This document shows, piece after piece, positions 1 through 9,565 of a stretch of DNA of 64,000 nucleotides (position 1 is its first letter; every line of letters begins with the position of its first letter). A program made the translations under genes and the position numbers. Location: positions 1 to 64,000 of the forward strand of contig CALYAK010000009.1 in NCBI GenBank assembly GCA_944393505.1. Direction: 5' to 3'. Source of the stretch: an uncultured Clostridia bacterium. GTDB lineage: Bacteria; Bacillota; Clostridia; TANB77; CAG-508. A model generated the notes under the pieces. The model had not been told where the DNA came from. It made no database searches and worked only from the letters and a program-made list of their open reading frames with translations.

Positions 1-78
1 CCTTTTATTTAAGGTTTATTTATTATGTCTTTAATTTTTTTATTGCATATTCAAAATCTTCGATTTTTCCTATACAAC

Positions 79-115
79 AAAAAAAGATTACAACTCTTCG
101 TTGTAATCTTTTTTT
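79..115. terminator. Rho-independent terminator after mtaB
   Basis: An AAGATTACAAC / GTTGTAATCTT hairpin with a five-base loop is flanked by A and T runs on both sides. It overlaps the mtaB stop codon, so it can end mtaB transcription on the minus strand and would also work in the other direction. Confidence 0.85.
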
Positions 116-1414
116 ATTCCACTTCTGTTCCTAATAAAAATTCTTTTTGATTTTCCGTTATTTTCGCTTTTCGAATTTGATTGGTTAAATCTTTTTCGGA
201 TTGCATCTTTACAAGGATATAATTGGTAGTATGACCTTTCCAAAAGCCATCTTCTTTTTCTTCCCAAAGGACTTCCACTTCTTTTCCTAGATAAGCTTCT
301 TGATGTCTTTTCTCATTTTCATCCGATAAATTTCTTAAGATTTTACTTCTTTCTTCTTGTATTTCACCTGGAATTTGATTTGGCATTTCGGCAGCTTTGG
401 TTCCTTTTCTCTTCGAATATTTAAAAATATGCATACGATAAAAATCAATTTGTTTCAAAAATGCTTCTGTCTTTCGAAATTCTTCTTCAGTCTCTCCAGG
501 AAATCCAACAATAATATCGGTTGTTAAACTAACATGCTGAAAAGCTTTTTTCAATCGATTGGTTCCCTCTTCAAATTCTTGTGTTGTATATCTTCGATTC
601 ATCCTTGCTAAAGTTTCATCGCATCCACTTTGTAAGGATAGATGAAAATGATCGCATATCTTGGATAAGTTTTTCAATCGATTCACAAATTCATCCGTTA
701 TTAAAGTTGGTTCTAAAGACCCTAAACGAATCCTTTCGATTCCGTTAATTTCATTAATTTTTTCTAATAACGTAATCAATCCATCTTTTTGTTTCAAATC
801 TTTACCATAAGAAGCAATATGAATTCCCGTGATCACGACTTCTTTGATTCCTTCTTCTGCAATCTTTCCGAATTTCAGAAAGAATCGCATCCATTTTTCT
901 ACTTCTCACTCTGCCCCTTGCGTAAGGAATAATACAGTAACTACAAAAACGATCACATCCATCTTGTACTTTAATGACTGCTCTCGTTTTTTCCGTATAA
1001 GTCGTTGGTCCAAATTCCAAAAATTCGATTTGATGCATCACATCGGAAACTTCTGCTTTGGTTTCTTGATTTTTTGCAAAATCTTCTACCATTTCCACAA
1101 TCTTATTCTTTTCGTTGGTGCCTAAAATTAAATCGATTTCTGGAATTTTTTCTAATTCTTCTTTTGCCACTTGTGCATAACAACCGCAAGCAATTAAAAT
1201 TGCTTGCGGGTTTACTTGTTTTACTCTTCGAAGCATTTGTCTTGATTTACGATCTGCAATATTCGTCACTGTACAAGTATTAATCACATAGATATCTGCA
1301 ATTTCTTCGAAGTCTACGATTTCATAATTTTTTTCAACAAAATGTTGCATCATGGCATTTGTTTCATACTGATTTACCTTACATCCGCAAAGTATAAAAT
1401 GCAACTTTCTTCAT
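114..1414 (-). CDS. mtaB: MtaB, tRNA-t6A methylthiotransferase, apparently needing two +1 frameshifts
   Basis: Radical-SAM methylthiotransferase family; MtaB converts t6A37 to ms2t6A37 in ANN-decoding tRNAs. Domains in order: UPF0004 with its cysteines (GCKVNQYE near residue 10), the radical SAM cluster CDRFCSYC near residue 150, and a C-terminal TRAM region. The gene lies in three reading frames. The ATG at 1412-1414 gives MKKVAFYTL, then an in-frame CGG at 1385-1387 followed two codons later by a stop. Skipping the C gives the conserved LGCKVN. A second in-frame CGG at 868-870 likewise needs C-skipping to continue as EIGKIAEEG and on to the conserved VVITGIHIASYG. The reconstructed protein is 432 residues, about the usual length. 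Its start lies about 20 bases after the glmU-like stop, in the same transcription unit. It could instead be a pseudogene, but everything apart from the two CGG sites is intact. Confidence 0.88.
868..870 (-). other. CGG +1 recoding site 2 in mtaB
   Basis: The codons read GAA ATT CGG AAA GAT. Skipping the C gives GAA ATT GGA AAG ATT GCA, which joins the radical-SAM part to the rest of the family sequence in the next frame. Confidence 0.8.
1385..1387 (-). other. CGG +1 recoding site 1 in mtaB
   Basis: In the frame opened by the mtaB ATG the codons read ACT TTG CGG ATG TAA. Skipping the C gives TTG GGA TGT AAG, which is the invariant L-G-C-K of the family. The cysteine is an expected Fe-S ligand. 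Confidence 0.8.
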
Positions 1415-1433
1415 GTTATCTCTTTGATCCTTC

Positions 1434-2696
1434 CTATTTTTGCTCTTTCTTTTTCCAATTTTCTTTGATGGTTTGTCGTTGTCTTGCAATTCCAAAACCA
1501 TAATCTGGAATGTCTTCTGTAATCGTTGATCCTGCTGCTACAAAGGTTTCATTTCCTAATGTAACTGGTGCAATTAAATTCGTGTTGGATCCAATAAAGC
1601 TATGATCTCCAATCTTTGTTTTAAATTTATTCTTGCCATCATAATTACAAGTAATCGTTCCACATCCAATGTTACATTTCTTTCCGATTTTGCAATCTCC
1701 CATATAGGATAAATGCGGAACTTTAGATCCTTCATCGATAATTGCTTTTTTGATTTCCACAAAACTTCCAATTTTTACTTTATTAGCTAAATGACATCCT
1801 TCACGAATGTATGCATTTGGTCCAATTTCACAGTCTTCTCCGATAACAACACCGGATTTAATTGTCGTGTTTGGATGAATAACCGTATCCATTCCAATTT
1901 CTACATCATCATAAATATAGGTAGTTTGAGAATCTTCGATGGTTACTCCATTTTCCAAATGTTTTTGGTTATTACGCATTCTTAAAATTCTTGCCAATAC
2001 TTCTAGTTGTGCTTTCGTATTCAAGCTTAAAATTTCAGTTTTATCTTCTACAACTAATGTTGCTATCTTTTTTCCTTGTGCTGACATCATTTTTATAACA
2101 TCGGTAATCCAATATAGTCCCATGCTATTAGCAGTAAGTCTTGTAATGATTGCACTTAATTCTTTTGCATCAAAACAATATACCCCTGCATTTACCTCAT
2201 GGATCTTTCTTTGCTCTTCTGTTGCATCTTGCTCTTCTACTACTTCTGCTAAAAAGCTTCCTTGACGAATGATTCTTCCATATCCATAAGGATTCTCAAT
2301 CATTCCGGTTAATACAGTTGCTGCATTTCCTTCTTCAACAGCTTCTTTTGCTAAATCTTCAATTGTCTCTGGTCGAACAAGAGGTTTATTTCCGTTCATT
2401 ACAATTACTTTTCCTTGCATCTTTTTCAAATATTCAACCGACTGCATAATCGCATGTCCTGATCCTAGACACTTTTCTTGATGGATATAGGTTACTTCAT
2501 CTTTTAAAATCTCTTGGATTTCCTCTTGATTTTCTCCTACTACGACAAAAACATCTTGGATTCCTGCTTTTTGAACAGCTTCTACTGTTCTTTGAATCAC
2601 CGGTTTTCCATAAAGCATTTGTGCAAATTTTGATTTTTTCGATTTCATTCTGCAGTCTTTTCCTGCAGCCATAATAATTGCGGAAATTGATTCCAT
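1434..2696 (-). CDS. glmU: GlmU homologue with intact acetyltransferase and degenerate uridyltransferase site
   Basis: 420 residues against about 456 in usual GlmU. GlmU acetylates GlcN-1-P (C-terminal left-handed beta-helix) and then uridylates GlcNAc-1-P (N-terminal nucleotidyltransferase). The acetyltransferase residues are present: VPHLSYMGD with the catalytic His, the GTITCNYDG motif and the FKT lysine. The N-terminal half keeps the fold (GSGHA, EEQDATEEQ, EVNAG). However, the nucleotide-binding GKGTRM is GKDCRM, the glutamine before LGTGHA is cysteine, and the metal-binding Asp of the YGDVPL motif is Asn (MNGNKPL). About two beta-helix coils are also missing. The RBS is GAGGG before ATG. 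The gene follows the pyrophosphorylase gene by 27 bases. I infer an acetyltransferase-only GlmU; residual uridylation cannot be excluded. Confidence 0.85.
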   Translation of the reverse strand: MESISAIIMAAGKDCRMKSKKSKFAQMLYGKPVIQRTVEAVQKAGIQDVFVVVGENQEEIQEILKDEVTYIHQEKCLGSGHAIMQSVEYLKKMQGKVIVMNGNKPLVRPETIEDLAKEAVEEGNAATVLTGMIENPYGYGRIIRQGSFLAEVVEEQDATEEQRKIHEVNAGVYCFDAKELSAIITRLTANSMGLYWITDVIKMMSAQGKKIATLVVEDKTEILSLNTKAQLEVLARILRMRNNQKHLENGVTIEDSQTTYIYDDVEIGMDTVIHPNTTIKSGVVIGEDCEIGPNAYIREGCHLANKVKIGSFVEIKKAIIDEGSKVPHLSYMGDCKIGKKCNIGCGTITCNYDGKNKFKTKIGDHSFIGSNTNLIAPVTLGNETFVAAGSTITEDIPDYGFGIARQRQTIKENWKKKEQK

Positions 2697-2723
2697 TTTT
2701 TCAACCCTCTTTCTTTTTTGGTT

Positions 2724-3962
2724 TTAATTTTGATGAAATTGATTATATAGCTTTCTTGCTGTTTCTGGACTATCTGCTCCTTCAGCGTTTTTAATTGGAG
2801 CAAAATTTTCCTCTCGTTTACTTCTTAAGATTGAGATATCATCAAAAGATTCAAATACATCAAACATAAAAGACTCAAATTTAAAAGCATTTGGCTCTTT
2901 TGGTTCGATCCATTGCCCATTTTCATCTAAATATCCCATTTTCTTAACTGCTTTATGATAGTTTAGTTGAATTTTACTTGCCTTTTCTAATGCTTCCATA
3001 CTGTATAGCATACTTACGGTATTGGCTTCTCCATAAAGAAGTTCTCCATCTTCATCCACCTCTTCCGCCATTTCTTCTGGAATTTCGGAATACTCGATAA
3101 CCGCTGGATGTCCTTTCTTCTTTCCAAAGACACCAACTCTTTCTTTTGGACTAATTTTGGTTACTGTTCGCGAAGCAATTTGATTGTGATCTTTGATACA
3201 TAATCCAATTAAACTTGGATCTACCATATTTAATAAGATATTATCGACTGCTCCGATAAAGATCCATTGGATCTTTTCTTGTTTCATTTTTTCTAATGCA
3301 CCAGATTTTGCAAGTGATGCATAAATACTTCCATTTCCATCGGATGCTTCACGGATTAAGCCATTCTTATCCATTAATAGCTTACCTTCTGTATTCATAA
3401 TAGGAAGTTTTCCTTGTTTAAAAAAGGTTATTTTTTCTTTTGGATAACCAAAATATCCATGTTCTTCAAAAAAGGCAATCGTTTCCTCATTGTTTTCTTC
3501 GCTGGTCATGATATACCAAGGAATCACAACTCCATACTTTTGATTTTCACGAATAAGACTTTCGGTTAAAATTTGAAAAATGTATTTTGGCTCTGGCTCT
3601 ACTGGCACTAAAAAAGTTCCTTTTGGACCTTTATGTCCAAGTCTAGTTCCCTGTCCTCCAGCCATTGTAACAACTGCATAATGATTTTCACGAATAATCT
3701 TTTTTCCGGTTTCTTCTAGTTCTGTCACTTCTTCTTTTGGTAATTTATTTTTATCTACAAATTTAATTGGTTGAATTTCACTTTCTTCAATCTCAATTGG
3801 CCTTTTCGTACTTTCATACAAATTAGAAAGTTGTTCAAAGTCCATGTTTAAGATTTGTTCGACTAATTTTTCTGGGTTTTTACTTTTCTCTAAATATTGA
3901 ATAATGTGTTCTTGGTTATTTTCTCGCAAAAGTTGCTTTGCTTTTTCAAAGTTTTTTTCCAT
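2724..3962 (-). CDS. Eukaryote-type UDP-N-acetylhexosamine pyrophosphorylase (UDPGP/UAP1 family)
   Basis: 412 residues. It should form UDP-GlcNAc (or UDP-GalNAc) from UTP and the sugar 1-phosphate in the cytoplasm. The UDPGP signature MAGGQGTRLG followed by KGPKG lies near residues 100-115. Then come PWYIMTS, a YFG...FFKQG stretch, SDGNGSIYASL, the VDNIL metal-site motif and EPNAFKFESFMFDVF, in the order found in human UAP1. An N-terminal helical region of about 90 residues is also UAP-like. The RBS AGAAGG lies before the ATG. It is the first gene of the minus-strand unit UAP-glmU-mtaB and is divergent from spoIVA. Its position just upstream of a GlmU with a damaged uridyltransferase site suggests it supplies that step. 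Confidence 0.88.
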   Translation of the reverse strand: MEKNFEKAKQLLRENNQEHIIQYLEKSKNPEKLVEQILNMDFEQLSNLYESTKRPIEIEESEIQPIKFVDKNKLPKEEVTELEETGKKIIRENHYAVVTMAGGQGTRLGHKGPKGTFLVPVEPEPKYIFQILTESLIRENQKYGVVIPWYIMTSEENNEETIAFFEEHGYFGYPKEKITFFKQGKLPIMNTEGKLLMDKNGLIREASDGNGSIYASLAKSGALEKMKQEKIQWIFIGAVDNILLNMVDPSLIGLCIKDHNQIASRTVTKISPKERVGVFGKKKGHPAVIEYSEIPEEMAEEVDEDGELLYGEANTVSMLYSMEALEKASKIQLNYHKAVKKMGYLDENGQWIEPKEPNAFKFESFMFDVFESFDDISILRSKREENFAPIKNAEGADSPETARKLYNQFHQN

Positions 3963-4054
3963 ATGATTCCTTCTTTCTTCTTTGTTTCAACACCTTATGT
4001 ATTTTACCATATCATTTTATATTATGCAAATTTTCGAAATTTGCTCTTTTGTTT

Positions 4055-4086
4055 GTCATACTTTTTCATTCTCTCCCATATACATT
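4055..4086 (+). promoter_or_regulatory. Sigma-E-like promoter of spoIVA
   Basis: GTCATACT (4055-4062) and CATATACATT (4077-4086), separated by 14 bases, resemble the mother-cell sigma-E consensus elements. They end about 50 bases upstream of spoIVA, a known sigma-E target in Bacillus and Clostridia. Confidence 0.55.
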
Positions 4087-4133
4087 AATTAAGTTTAGTT
4101 GTACAAACATTTTCGAAGGGGGTAATTCAATTC

Positions 4134-5615
4134 ATGAATACTAATTCAAGATTATATCAAGATATAGCAACCAGAACGGATGGTGACATTTATGTCGGAG
4201 TAGTAGGTCCTGTTCGTACCGGTAAGTCTACTTTTATCAAGAACTTCATGGACTTACTTGTTATTCCAAACATTGAAAACAGCTATAAACGCGAAAGAGC
4301 AAAAGATGAACTTCCACAAAGTGCTGCTGGAAGAACAATTATGACAACAGAGCCAAAATTCATTCCAAATGAAGCAGTTGAAATCAATCTTTTTGATAAC
4401 ATTAAATTGCGAACTCGTCTTGTTGATTGTGTTGGTTATTTAGTTGATAATGCCATCGGTTATTTAGAAGATGATATGCCTCGTATGGTTAAAACACCTT
4501 GGTTTGATGAAGAAATTCCTTTTGGAGAAGCTGCAGAACTTGGAACTCGTAAAGTCATTGCAGAACATTCTACCATCGGAATTTTAGTAACCACAGATGG
4601 TAGTATTACCGACATTCCTCGTGAAGACTATATTGAAGCAGAAGAACGTGTCGTAACGGAATTAAAAGAATTACAAAAGCCATTTGTCATTGTGCTAAAT
4701 TCTCGTGATGTAGAATCTGACTATACCCAAGCACTTGCAGAGAAATTGGCGATCAAATATGATGCTCCTGTTTTACCAATTGACTGCTCTCGCCTCGATA
4801 TGGAAGATGTCAATGAAATTTTCAGTCGTATCTTATATGAATTTCCAGTTGAACAAATTAATATTGATTTTCCACGTTGGATCAATCATCTTTCCGATTC
4901 ACATTGGATTAAAGAAAAACTTTATACATCCATTCAAGATTCTTTCCGTGATATTTCGTTATTAAAACAAATTCCAACTGGTATTGAATCACTAAGATCC
5001 TGTGACGTCATTTCGAATTTAACTGTATCGGAAACACGTTTAGATACTGGTATTACCAATATTCAAATTCAAATTAAAGATGAACTTTTCTATCAAATCT
5101 TAAGTGAACTTTCCAGTTTAACAATTCAAGATGAGGCAGATCTCTTCCGTGTCATTGGCAACTTATCCAATACGAAAAGAGAATATGATAAAATTGCAAG
5201 TGCACTCGAAGATGTCAAAAATACAGGTTATGGAATTGTCACTCCAAGCATAGATGAACTAATCTTAGACGAACCAGAGATGGTAAAACAAGGCTCTCGC
5301 TATGGAGTAAAACTAAAAGCACAAGCTCCTTCCATCCATATGATTCGAGCTAATATTGAAACAGAAGTATCACCAATTGTCGGAAGTGAAAAACAATCAG
5401 AAGATTTAGTCAATTATCTATTGTCTGAGTTTGAAAGCGATCCAAAAAAGATCTGGGATTCGAATATTTTTGGTAAAAGCTTACATGAACTTGTTAATGA
5501 AGGTTTACAAAACAAATTGTGTAAAATGCCAGAAGATGCTCGTGAGAAATTACAAGAAACATTAGAAAGAATTATTAATGAAGGTAGTGGTGGATTAATC
5601 TGTATCATATTATAG
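4134..5615 (+). CDS. spoIVA: Stage IV sporulation protein A, SpoIVA
   Basis: 493 residues, the usual length. SpoIVA is the ATP-hydrolysing basement-layer protein that coats the forespore outer membrane and recruits coat proteins in the mother cell. The P-loop GPVRTGKST lies near residues 25-33, followed by the SpoIVA-specific QSAAGRTIMTTEPKF and the VDCVGY switch. The C-terminus is close to the membrane-anchoring end of the family (GSGGLICIIL). A GAAGGGGG RBS precedes the ATG by about ten bases. The gene is monocistronic, with its own sigma-E-like promoter and a hairpin terminator. It contains no in-frame CGG codon. Confidence 0.97.
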   Translation: MNTNSRLYQDIATRTDGDIYVGVVGPVRTGKSTFIKNFMDLLVIPNIENSYKRERAKDELPQSAAGRTIMTTEPKFIPNEAVEINLFDNIKLRTRLVDCVGYLVDNAIGYLEDDMPRMVKTPWFDEEIPFGEAAELGTRKVIAEHSTIGILVTTDGSITDIPREDYIEAEERVVTELKELQKPFVIVLNSRDVESDYTQALAEKLAIKYDAPVLPIDCSRLDMEDVNEIFSRILYEFPVEQINIDFPRWINHLSDSHWIKEKLYTSIQDSFRDISLLKQIPTGIESLRSCDVISNLTVSETRLDTGITNIQIQIKDELFYQILSELSSLTIQDEADLFRVIGNLSNTKREYDKIASALEDVKNTGYGIVTPSIDELILDEPEMVKQGSRYGVKLKAQAPSIHMIRANIETEVSPIVGSEKQSEDLVNYLLSEFESDPKKIWDSNIFGKSLHELVNEGLQNKLCKMPEDAREKLQETLERIINEGSGGLICIIL

Positions 5616-5617
5616 AA

Positions 5618-5660
5618 ATGAAAAGAAGCCGACAAATAACTGTCGGCTTCTTTTCATCAT
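5618..5660. terminator. Bidirectional terminator between spoIVA and the surface protein gene
   Basis: AAAAGAAGCCGACA / TGTCGGCTTCTTTT hairpin with a six-base loop and a T run. The two flanking genes converge on it. Confidence 0.9.
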
Positions 5661-5681
5661 TTCTATCCTTGATCTATTTTT

Positions 5682-6854
5682 CTAAAAGTTATACTTACGA
5701 TACTTGCGATAAGCAAACCATCCAACTAATGCAAAAACTGCAATGATGAATAAAACAACATAATCAGTTCCTGTTTGTGGAATAGTTCCTGGAGCTTTCG
5801 TATTATCCAAGTTACCAGAGATATTAGTTGGTCGGTTCGATCCATTGACCACTAAATTTCCCTGATCCACATTTTGTGTTTGATTGCTTGGAATTGTAAT
5901 ATTTCCTTGTGGTGTTTGTGTATTATTAGTTGTTTGATTATTTTGATTATCCTGATTGTTATTATCAGAACCAGCATTTCTTACAGTTATAGCACAAGTT
6001 CCTTCTGCTGAGTCATCTGCTAATTTTGCAGAAATAGTAGCTGTTCCTTCTTTTACAGCTCGTACATTTCCATTTTGATCTACAGTTACAACTTCTTCAT
6101 TCGAGCTGGACCATACAACACTTTGTGTTGTATTTCCAGGAGTTGCTGTTAAAGTATAGGTTCCTCCTACCGTTAATTGAAGTGATGTTTCACTCATTGA
6201 AACATATGGTTGTCCTGCTACTGTTGTTGAATATACATTGCAATCGTAATCAGTTCCTTCGTTCGTTACTAATTTTGCCCATAGAGTAAAATGAGTTTGA
6301 CCTGAACGATCTCCATAGTCAATTTCTACCGTTCCATCATTGGCTTGTTTCCAGTTACTTTCTACAAAACTTGGAATGGATGCCTGAACTTCAGCATTTT
6401 CTGCTTTAACCTTTGCGTTGTATTCATCAAGCACTGTTTTGTAAGTTTCATATATTTTGAGATAAGCCTCTCTTGCTTGATTCGTAGCTTCTGAAGACGG
6501 GTCTTTTTCAAGTTCTTCCTCATAAGTAGCATAAGCAGCCTCAACTTCACTTTCACGTTCATCTAAAGTTGCTTTTGCATCCGCTAACTCTTCTTTAGCC
6601 TTCGTAATCTTATTTTGAATGTTCGCGAATTGTGTATCGGTTAGAAACTGAATTTGATAATAGAATTGGTAATTTCCTGCATTCGAACTAATCGTAACAC
6701 GTGTTGTCGCAGATGTGATCAAAGTCGGTAATGTAATCCATCCGTTTGGATCTAATTCTTCGATATCATGAGCTTGTACAAAAGGTGAATAAAAAGCTAA
6801 CCATGATATCACAAGAATTAAAATGATACTAATTCTCTTTTTTAACTTTTTCAT
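5682..6854 (-). CDS. Secreted wall-anchored protein with a Big_2 domain
   Basis: 390 residues. Residues 1-28 are a signal peptide (a KKLKKR start, then a hydrophobic stretch ending in VQA). Next comes a beta-rich N-terminal region. Residues of about 85-165 are a charged coiled coil (alternating EEL/AKA heptads). Residues of about 220-290 match a bacterial Ig-like Big_2 domain (LTVGGTYTLTAT ... VVWSSSNEEVVTVD ... GTATISAK). An Asn/Gln-rich linker leads to a sortase-type sorting signal: IPQTG, a hydrophobic helix and a basic YRKYRKYNF tail. It starts 13 bases after pgi with its own AAGGAGG RBS. No sortase gene is in this window. Its binding role is unknown. Confidence 0.8.
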   Translation of the reverse strand: MKKLKKRISIILILVISWLAFYSPFVQAHDIEELDPNGWITLPTLITSATTRVTISSNAGNYQFYYQIQFLTDTQFANIQNKITKAKEELADAKATLDERESEVEAAYATYEEELEKDPSSEATNQAREAYLKIYETYKTVLDEYNAKVKAENAEVQASIPSFVESNWKQANDGTVEIDYGDRSGQTHFTLWAKLVTNEGTDYDCNVYSTTVAGQPYVSMSETSLQLTVGGTYTLTATPGNTTQSVVWSSSNEEVVTVDQNGNVRAVKEGTATISAKLADDSAEGTCAITVRNAGSDNNNQDNQNNQTTNNTQTPQGNITIPSNQTQNVDQGNLVVNGSNRPTNISGNLDNTKAPGTIPQTGTDYVVLFIIAVFALVGWFAYRKYRKYNF

Positions 6855-6867
6855 TTTCCTTGCCTCC

Positions 6868-8238
6868 TTATTCTTCTATTTTTCTTTTGGTTGTTTTCTT
6901 TTTGATTGGTTTTTTCTCTTCTTTTTCTTTTCCATAGCCTGGTTTTTCTAGTAATTCAAACATATTCGTTTTATAGGTTTCAACTCCTGGTTGATTAAAT
7001 GGGTTGACTCCTAAAATCTTGCCAGAAACTGCACAAGCTAGCTCAAAGAAATAGATCAAATGTCCCATTGCTGTTGCGTCTAATTTTTCGATTTCTAAAA
7101 CAAAGTTTGGAACTCCTCCTGATACATGAGCTTTAATTGTTCCTTCCATTGCTTTTTCATTTACATAACCTACTGTTTTTCCTTCTAAATAGTTTAATCC
7201 ATCTAAATTATCATCATCACGTTTAATCTTTATATCCGATGGATATTTTTTTATGTGCAATACCGTTTCCATTAAATTTCTTCTTCCATCTTGAATGTAT
7301 TGTCCTAAAGAGTGTAAGTCTGTTGTAAATTCAGCTCCTGTTGGAAAAATTCCTTTTTGATCTTTTCCTTCACTTTCTCCAAAAAGTTGTTTCCACCATT
7401 CGATAAAATAGTGTAGGCGTGGATCATAGGAAATTAACAGTTCGATATTTTTGTTTTCGCGATATAATAGATTACGTCCAACTGCATATTTGTAACAATC
7501 ATTGTATTTTAAGTTACTATCACTATACTTGTCCTGAGCGAACTTAGCTCCCTGCATCAAAGCATCAATGTCTATTCCAGCAGCTGCAATTGGAAGAAGT
7601 CCTACTGCTGTTAAAACCGAATATCTTCCGCCAACATGATCTGGTATCACAAAAGTTTCATATCCTTCTTCAATCGCTAAGGTTTTTAAAGCTCCTTTTA
7701 TTTGATCGGTTGTTACGTAAATTCTCTTTTTTGCTTCTTTTAAATCATATTTATTTTCTAAAATTTCTCGGAAAATACGAAAAGCAATTGCAGGTTCTGT
7801 TGTCGTACCTGATTTTGAAATAACATTAATTGAAAAATCACGGTCTGCTAATAAATTGATCACATCTTGAATATAGACTGGATTTAAGTTATTTCCTACA
7901 TAAATTACTTGTACTTTTTTTGAATCCTTTTTTGGTTCCATCATTTGAAAAGGATTACTTAAACTTTCAATAACAGCTCTTGCTCCTAAATAGGATCCTC
8001 CAATTCCAATCACTAATAAAATATCGGAATCTTTTTGAATTTTATTGGCTGCTTTTTTGATTCTTTCAAATTCCTTTTTATCATAATTGGTTGGAAGTTC
8101 AATCCAGCCAACAAAATCAGTCAAATCTGTTGCTTTATCGTGTAATTCCTTATGGATCTGCTCAACTTGTTTTGCATACTCCATCATTTCTTTTTCTTCT
8201 AGACCTGTATATTTCAAATTTAATTTTAGATTTGTCAT
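6868..8238 (-). CDS. pgi: Glucose-6-phosphate isomerase with a basic C-terminal tail
   Basis: 456 residues. It interconverts glucose-6-phosphate and fructose-6-phosphate in glycolysis. The SIS-type core shows [13 protein letters not shown] near residue 77, [13 protein letters not shown] near residue 138, [12 protein letters not shown] and the active-site region [12 protein letters not shown]. The last 20 or so residues are a Lys-rich extension ([12 protein letters not shown]) absent from typical Pgi; TopA in this window ends with a related KKTTKRK stretch. A perfect AAGGAGG RBS lies before the ATG. The gene precedes the surface protein gene in the same minus-strand unit. Confidence 0.95.
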   Translation of the reverse strand: MTNLKLNLKYTGLEEKEMMEYAKQVEQIHKELHDKATDLTDFVGWIELPTNYDKKEFERIKKAANKIQKDSDILLVIGIGGSYLGARAVIESLSNPFQMMEPKKDSKKVQVIYVGNNLNPVYIQDVINLLADRDFSINVISKSGTTTEPAIAFRIFREILENKYDLKEAKKRIYVTTDQIKGALKTLAIEEGYETFVIPDHVGGRYSVLTAVGLLPIAAAGIDIDALMQGAKFAQDKYSDSNLKYNDCYKYAVGRNLLYRENKNIELLISYDPRLHYFIEWWKQLFGESEGKDQKGIFPTGAEFTTDLHSLGQYIQDGRRNLMETVLHIKKYPSDIKIKRDDDNLDGLNYLEGKTVGYVNEKAMEGTIKAHVSGGVPNFVLEIEKLDATAMGHLIYFFELACAVSGKILGVNPFNQPGVETYKTNMFELLEKPGYGKEKEEKKPIKKKTTKRKIEE

Positions 8239-8324
8239 TCGTACCTCCTTGTTTTCCGTTTTCTAATTTTTCTTTCTACTTTTTATTTTATACCATCTAT
8301 TTCGGAAAATCAACCGATTTTCTT

Positions 8325-9489
8325 TTATTTCATCATACTTAATAGTTTAGCAAAATATTTCATACTGACCAAACATTCTTCCATCGTGTTTCCCGTCGCT
8401 CCAATTTCAATGATTGTAGCTCCTTTGGCTAAATTCTGATTATATCTAGAATTTCTTAAGATAATTGGTTTCATCAATCCCGGATAAATTTCATTTGCCT
8501 TTTCTTGAATCTTCACTGCTAATTTTAAATTTTGAATCCAGTTCGGATGTTCCAAGCCTCCTCCATCTGTTCCAATGACAAACATAATTTGTGCTGCCAT
8601 TTCTTCACCGTATTTTTACTTTCGGTGCATAAGTCATATCGGAAATTGCATCACGGTGTAAGTCAAATACAATATCAATCTCTGGATTGTTTTTCAAAAT
8701 GCTATCAACCGTATTCAAAGATCTCCCATAAGATCCAGAATAATTTGGATAATCGTGATAAGTCGTATCATGAATGACACTAATTCCATATTGTTCTAGA
8801 TTCTTTTGTAATTCATCTCCTACTCTTGCAACTGAAAATGCTCGATCCGTTGTTCGAAAATTTCCATTATGGGTATAGGAGAAAGCATCACTTGGCGTAT
8901 AGCTTTCACAAGTATGAGTATGAAAAATGAGCATTTTCTGAAAATTATAGGTTTGATCATCTACCACCATATCTTCGGTTACTTCATATTTTGATTCATT
9001 ACGAATTTTCACTCCACGAATTTCTGTATTGTAGGTATTTTTAACAGCACTTGGTTGCTCTTCTGTTGTCACTTCCGTACTCACTTCTTCTACCGTTTTT
9101 TCCTCTTCTTCTGGTTTCGTTTCTTCTGCGACCTCTTGTTGTTTCTCTTCTTTCATTTCGATTTCTTTGGTATTTGCCATCATACTATATTCTTCCGTTA
9201 ACATTCTTCTTTGAAAATTTGCTTCAGATAGCTGAAAAACCGTTGCCTCTTCTTCTTCATGATTTACTTGATGGATGCCTGGAATTACTTCATCTAAACA
9301 AGCAATCAAAGAAGGCTTTTCCTTTTGTGGCAATGTATCTTGTTCTTGTTTTTTCTCTATTTTTCCCGATTTTGCATAAGTAAGGAAAATGATCGTAATA
9401 ATAATTACGATCACAATTCCTACTAGATATTTTGCTAATGTTTTTACATGAATCACAGTCATATTAACCATATCTTTATCCTCTTCCAT
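8325..9489 (-). CDS. spoIIP: Stage II sporulation protein P, SpoIIP, apparently needing one +1 frameshift
   Basis: SpoIIP is the amidase/endopeptidase of the SpoIID-SpoIIM-SpoIIP engulfment machine. Residues of about 20-38 form a membrane anchor, followed by a long acidic linker. The catalytic domain has IFHTHTCESY and VFDLHRDA (zinc-site histidines). The first frame ends at CGG TGA (8605-8610). Skipping the C of this CGG gives KIGEEMAAQIMFVIG, and the next frame carries the rest of the family sequence, including IEIGATGNTMEE with the expected catalytic Glu. The reconstructed length is 387 residues. Without the shift the product would lose its catalytic C-terminus. The gene lies between hisS and pgi on the minus strand. 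Confidence 0.87.
8608..8610 (-). other. CGG +1 recoding site in spoIIP
   Basis: The codons read GTA AAA ATA CGG TGA. The stop codon directly follows the CGG. Skipping the C gives ATA GGT GAA GAA ATG, and the SpoIIP sequence continues. Confidence 0.8.
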
Positions 9490-9565
9490 TGCTTTCGCTT
9501 TTCTTCGTTGTCCTATTTTCTCCCTATCACTATATATATGATTTCAATGACTGTTTTATTCTTTT

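Noticed and set aside
868-1414. mtaB as a simple pseudogene
   Set aside because: Both breaks follow the same CGG rule as eight other sites, and no other damage is seen.
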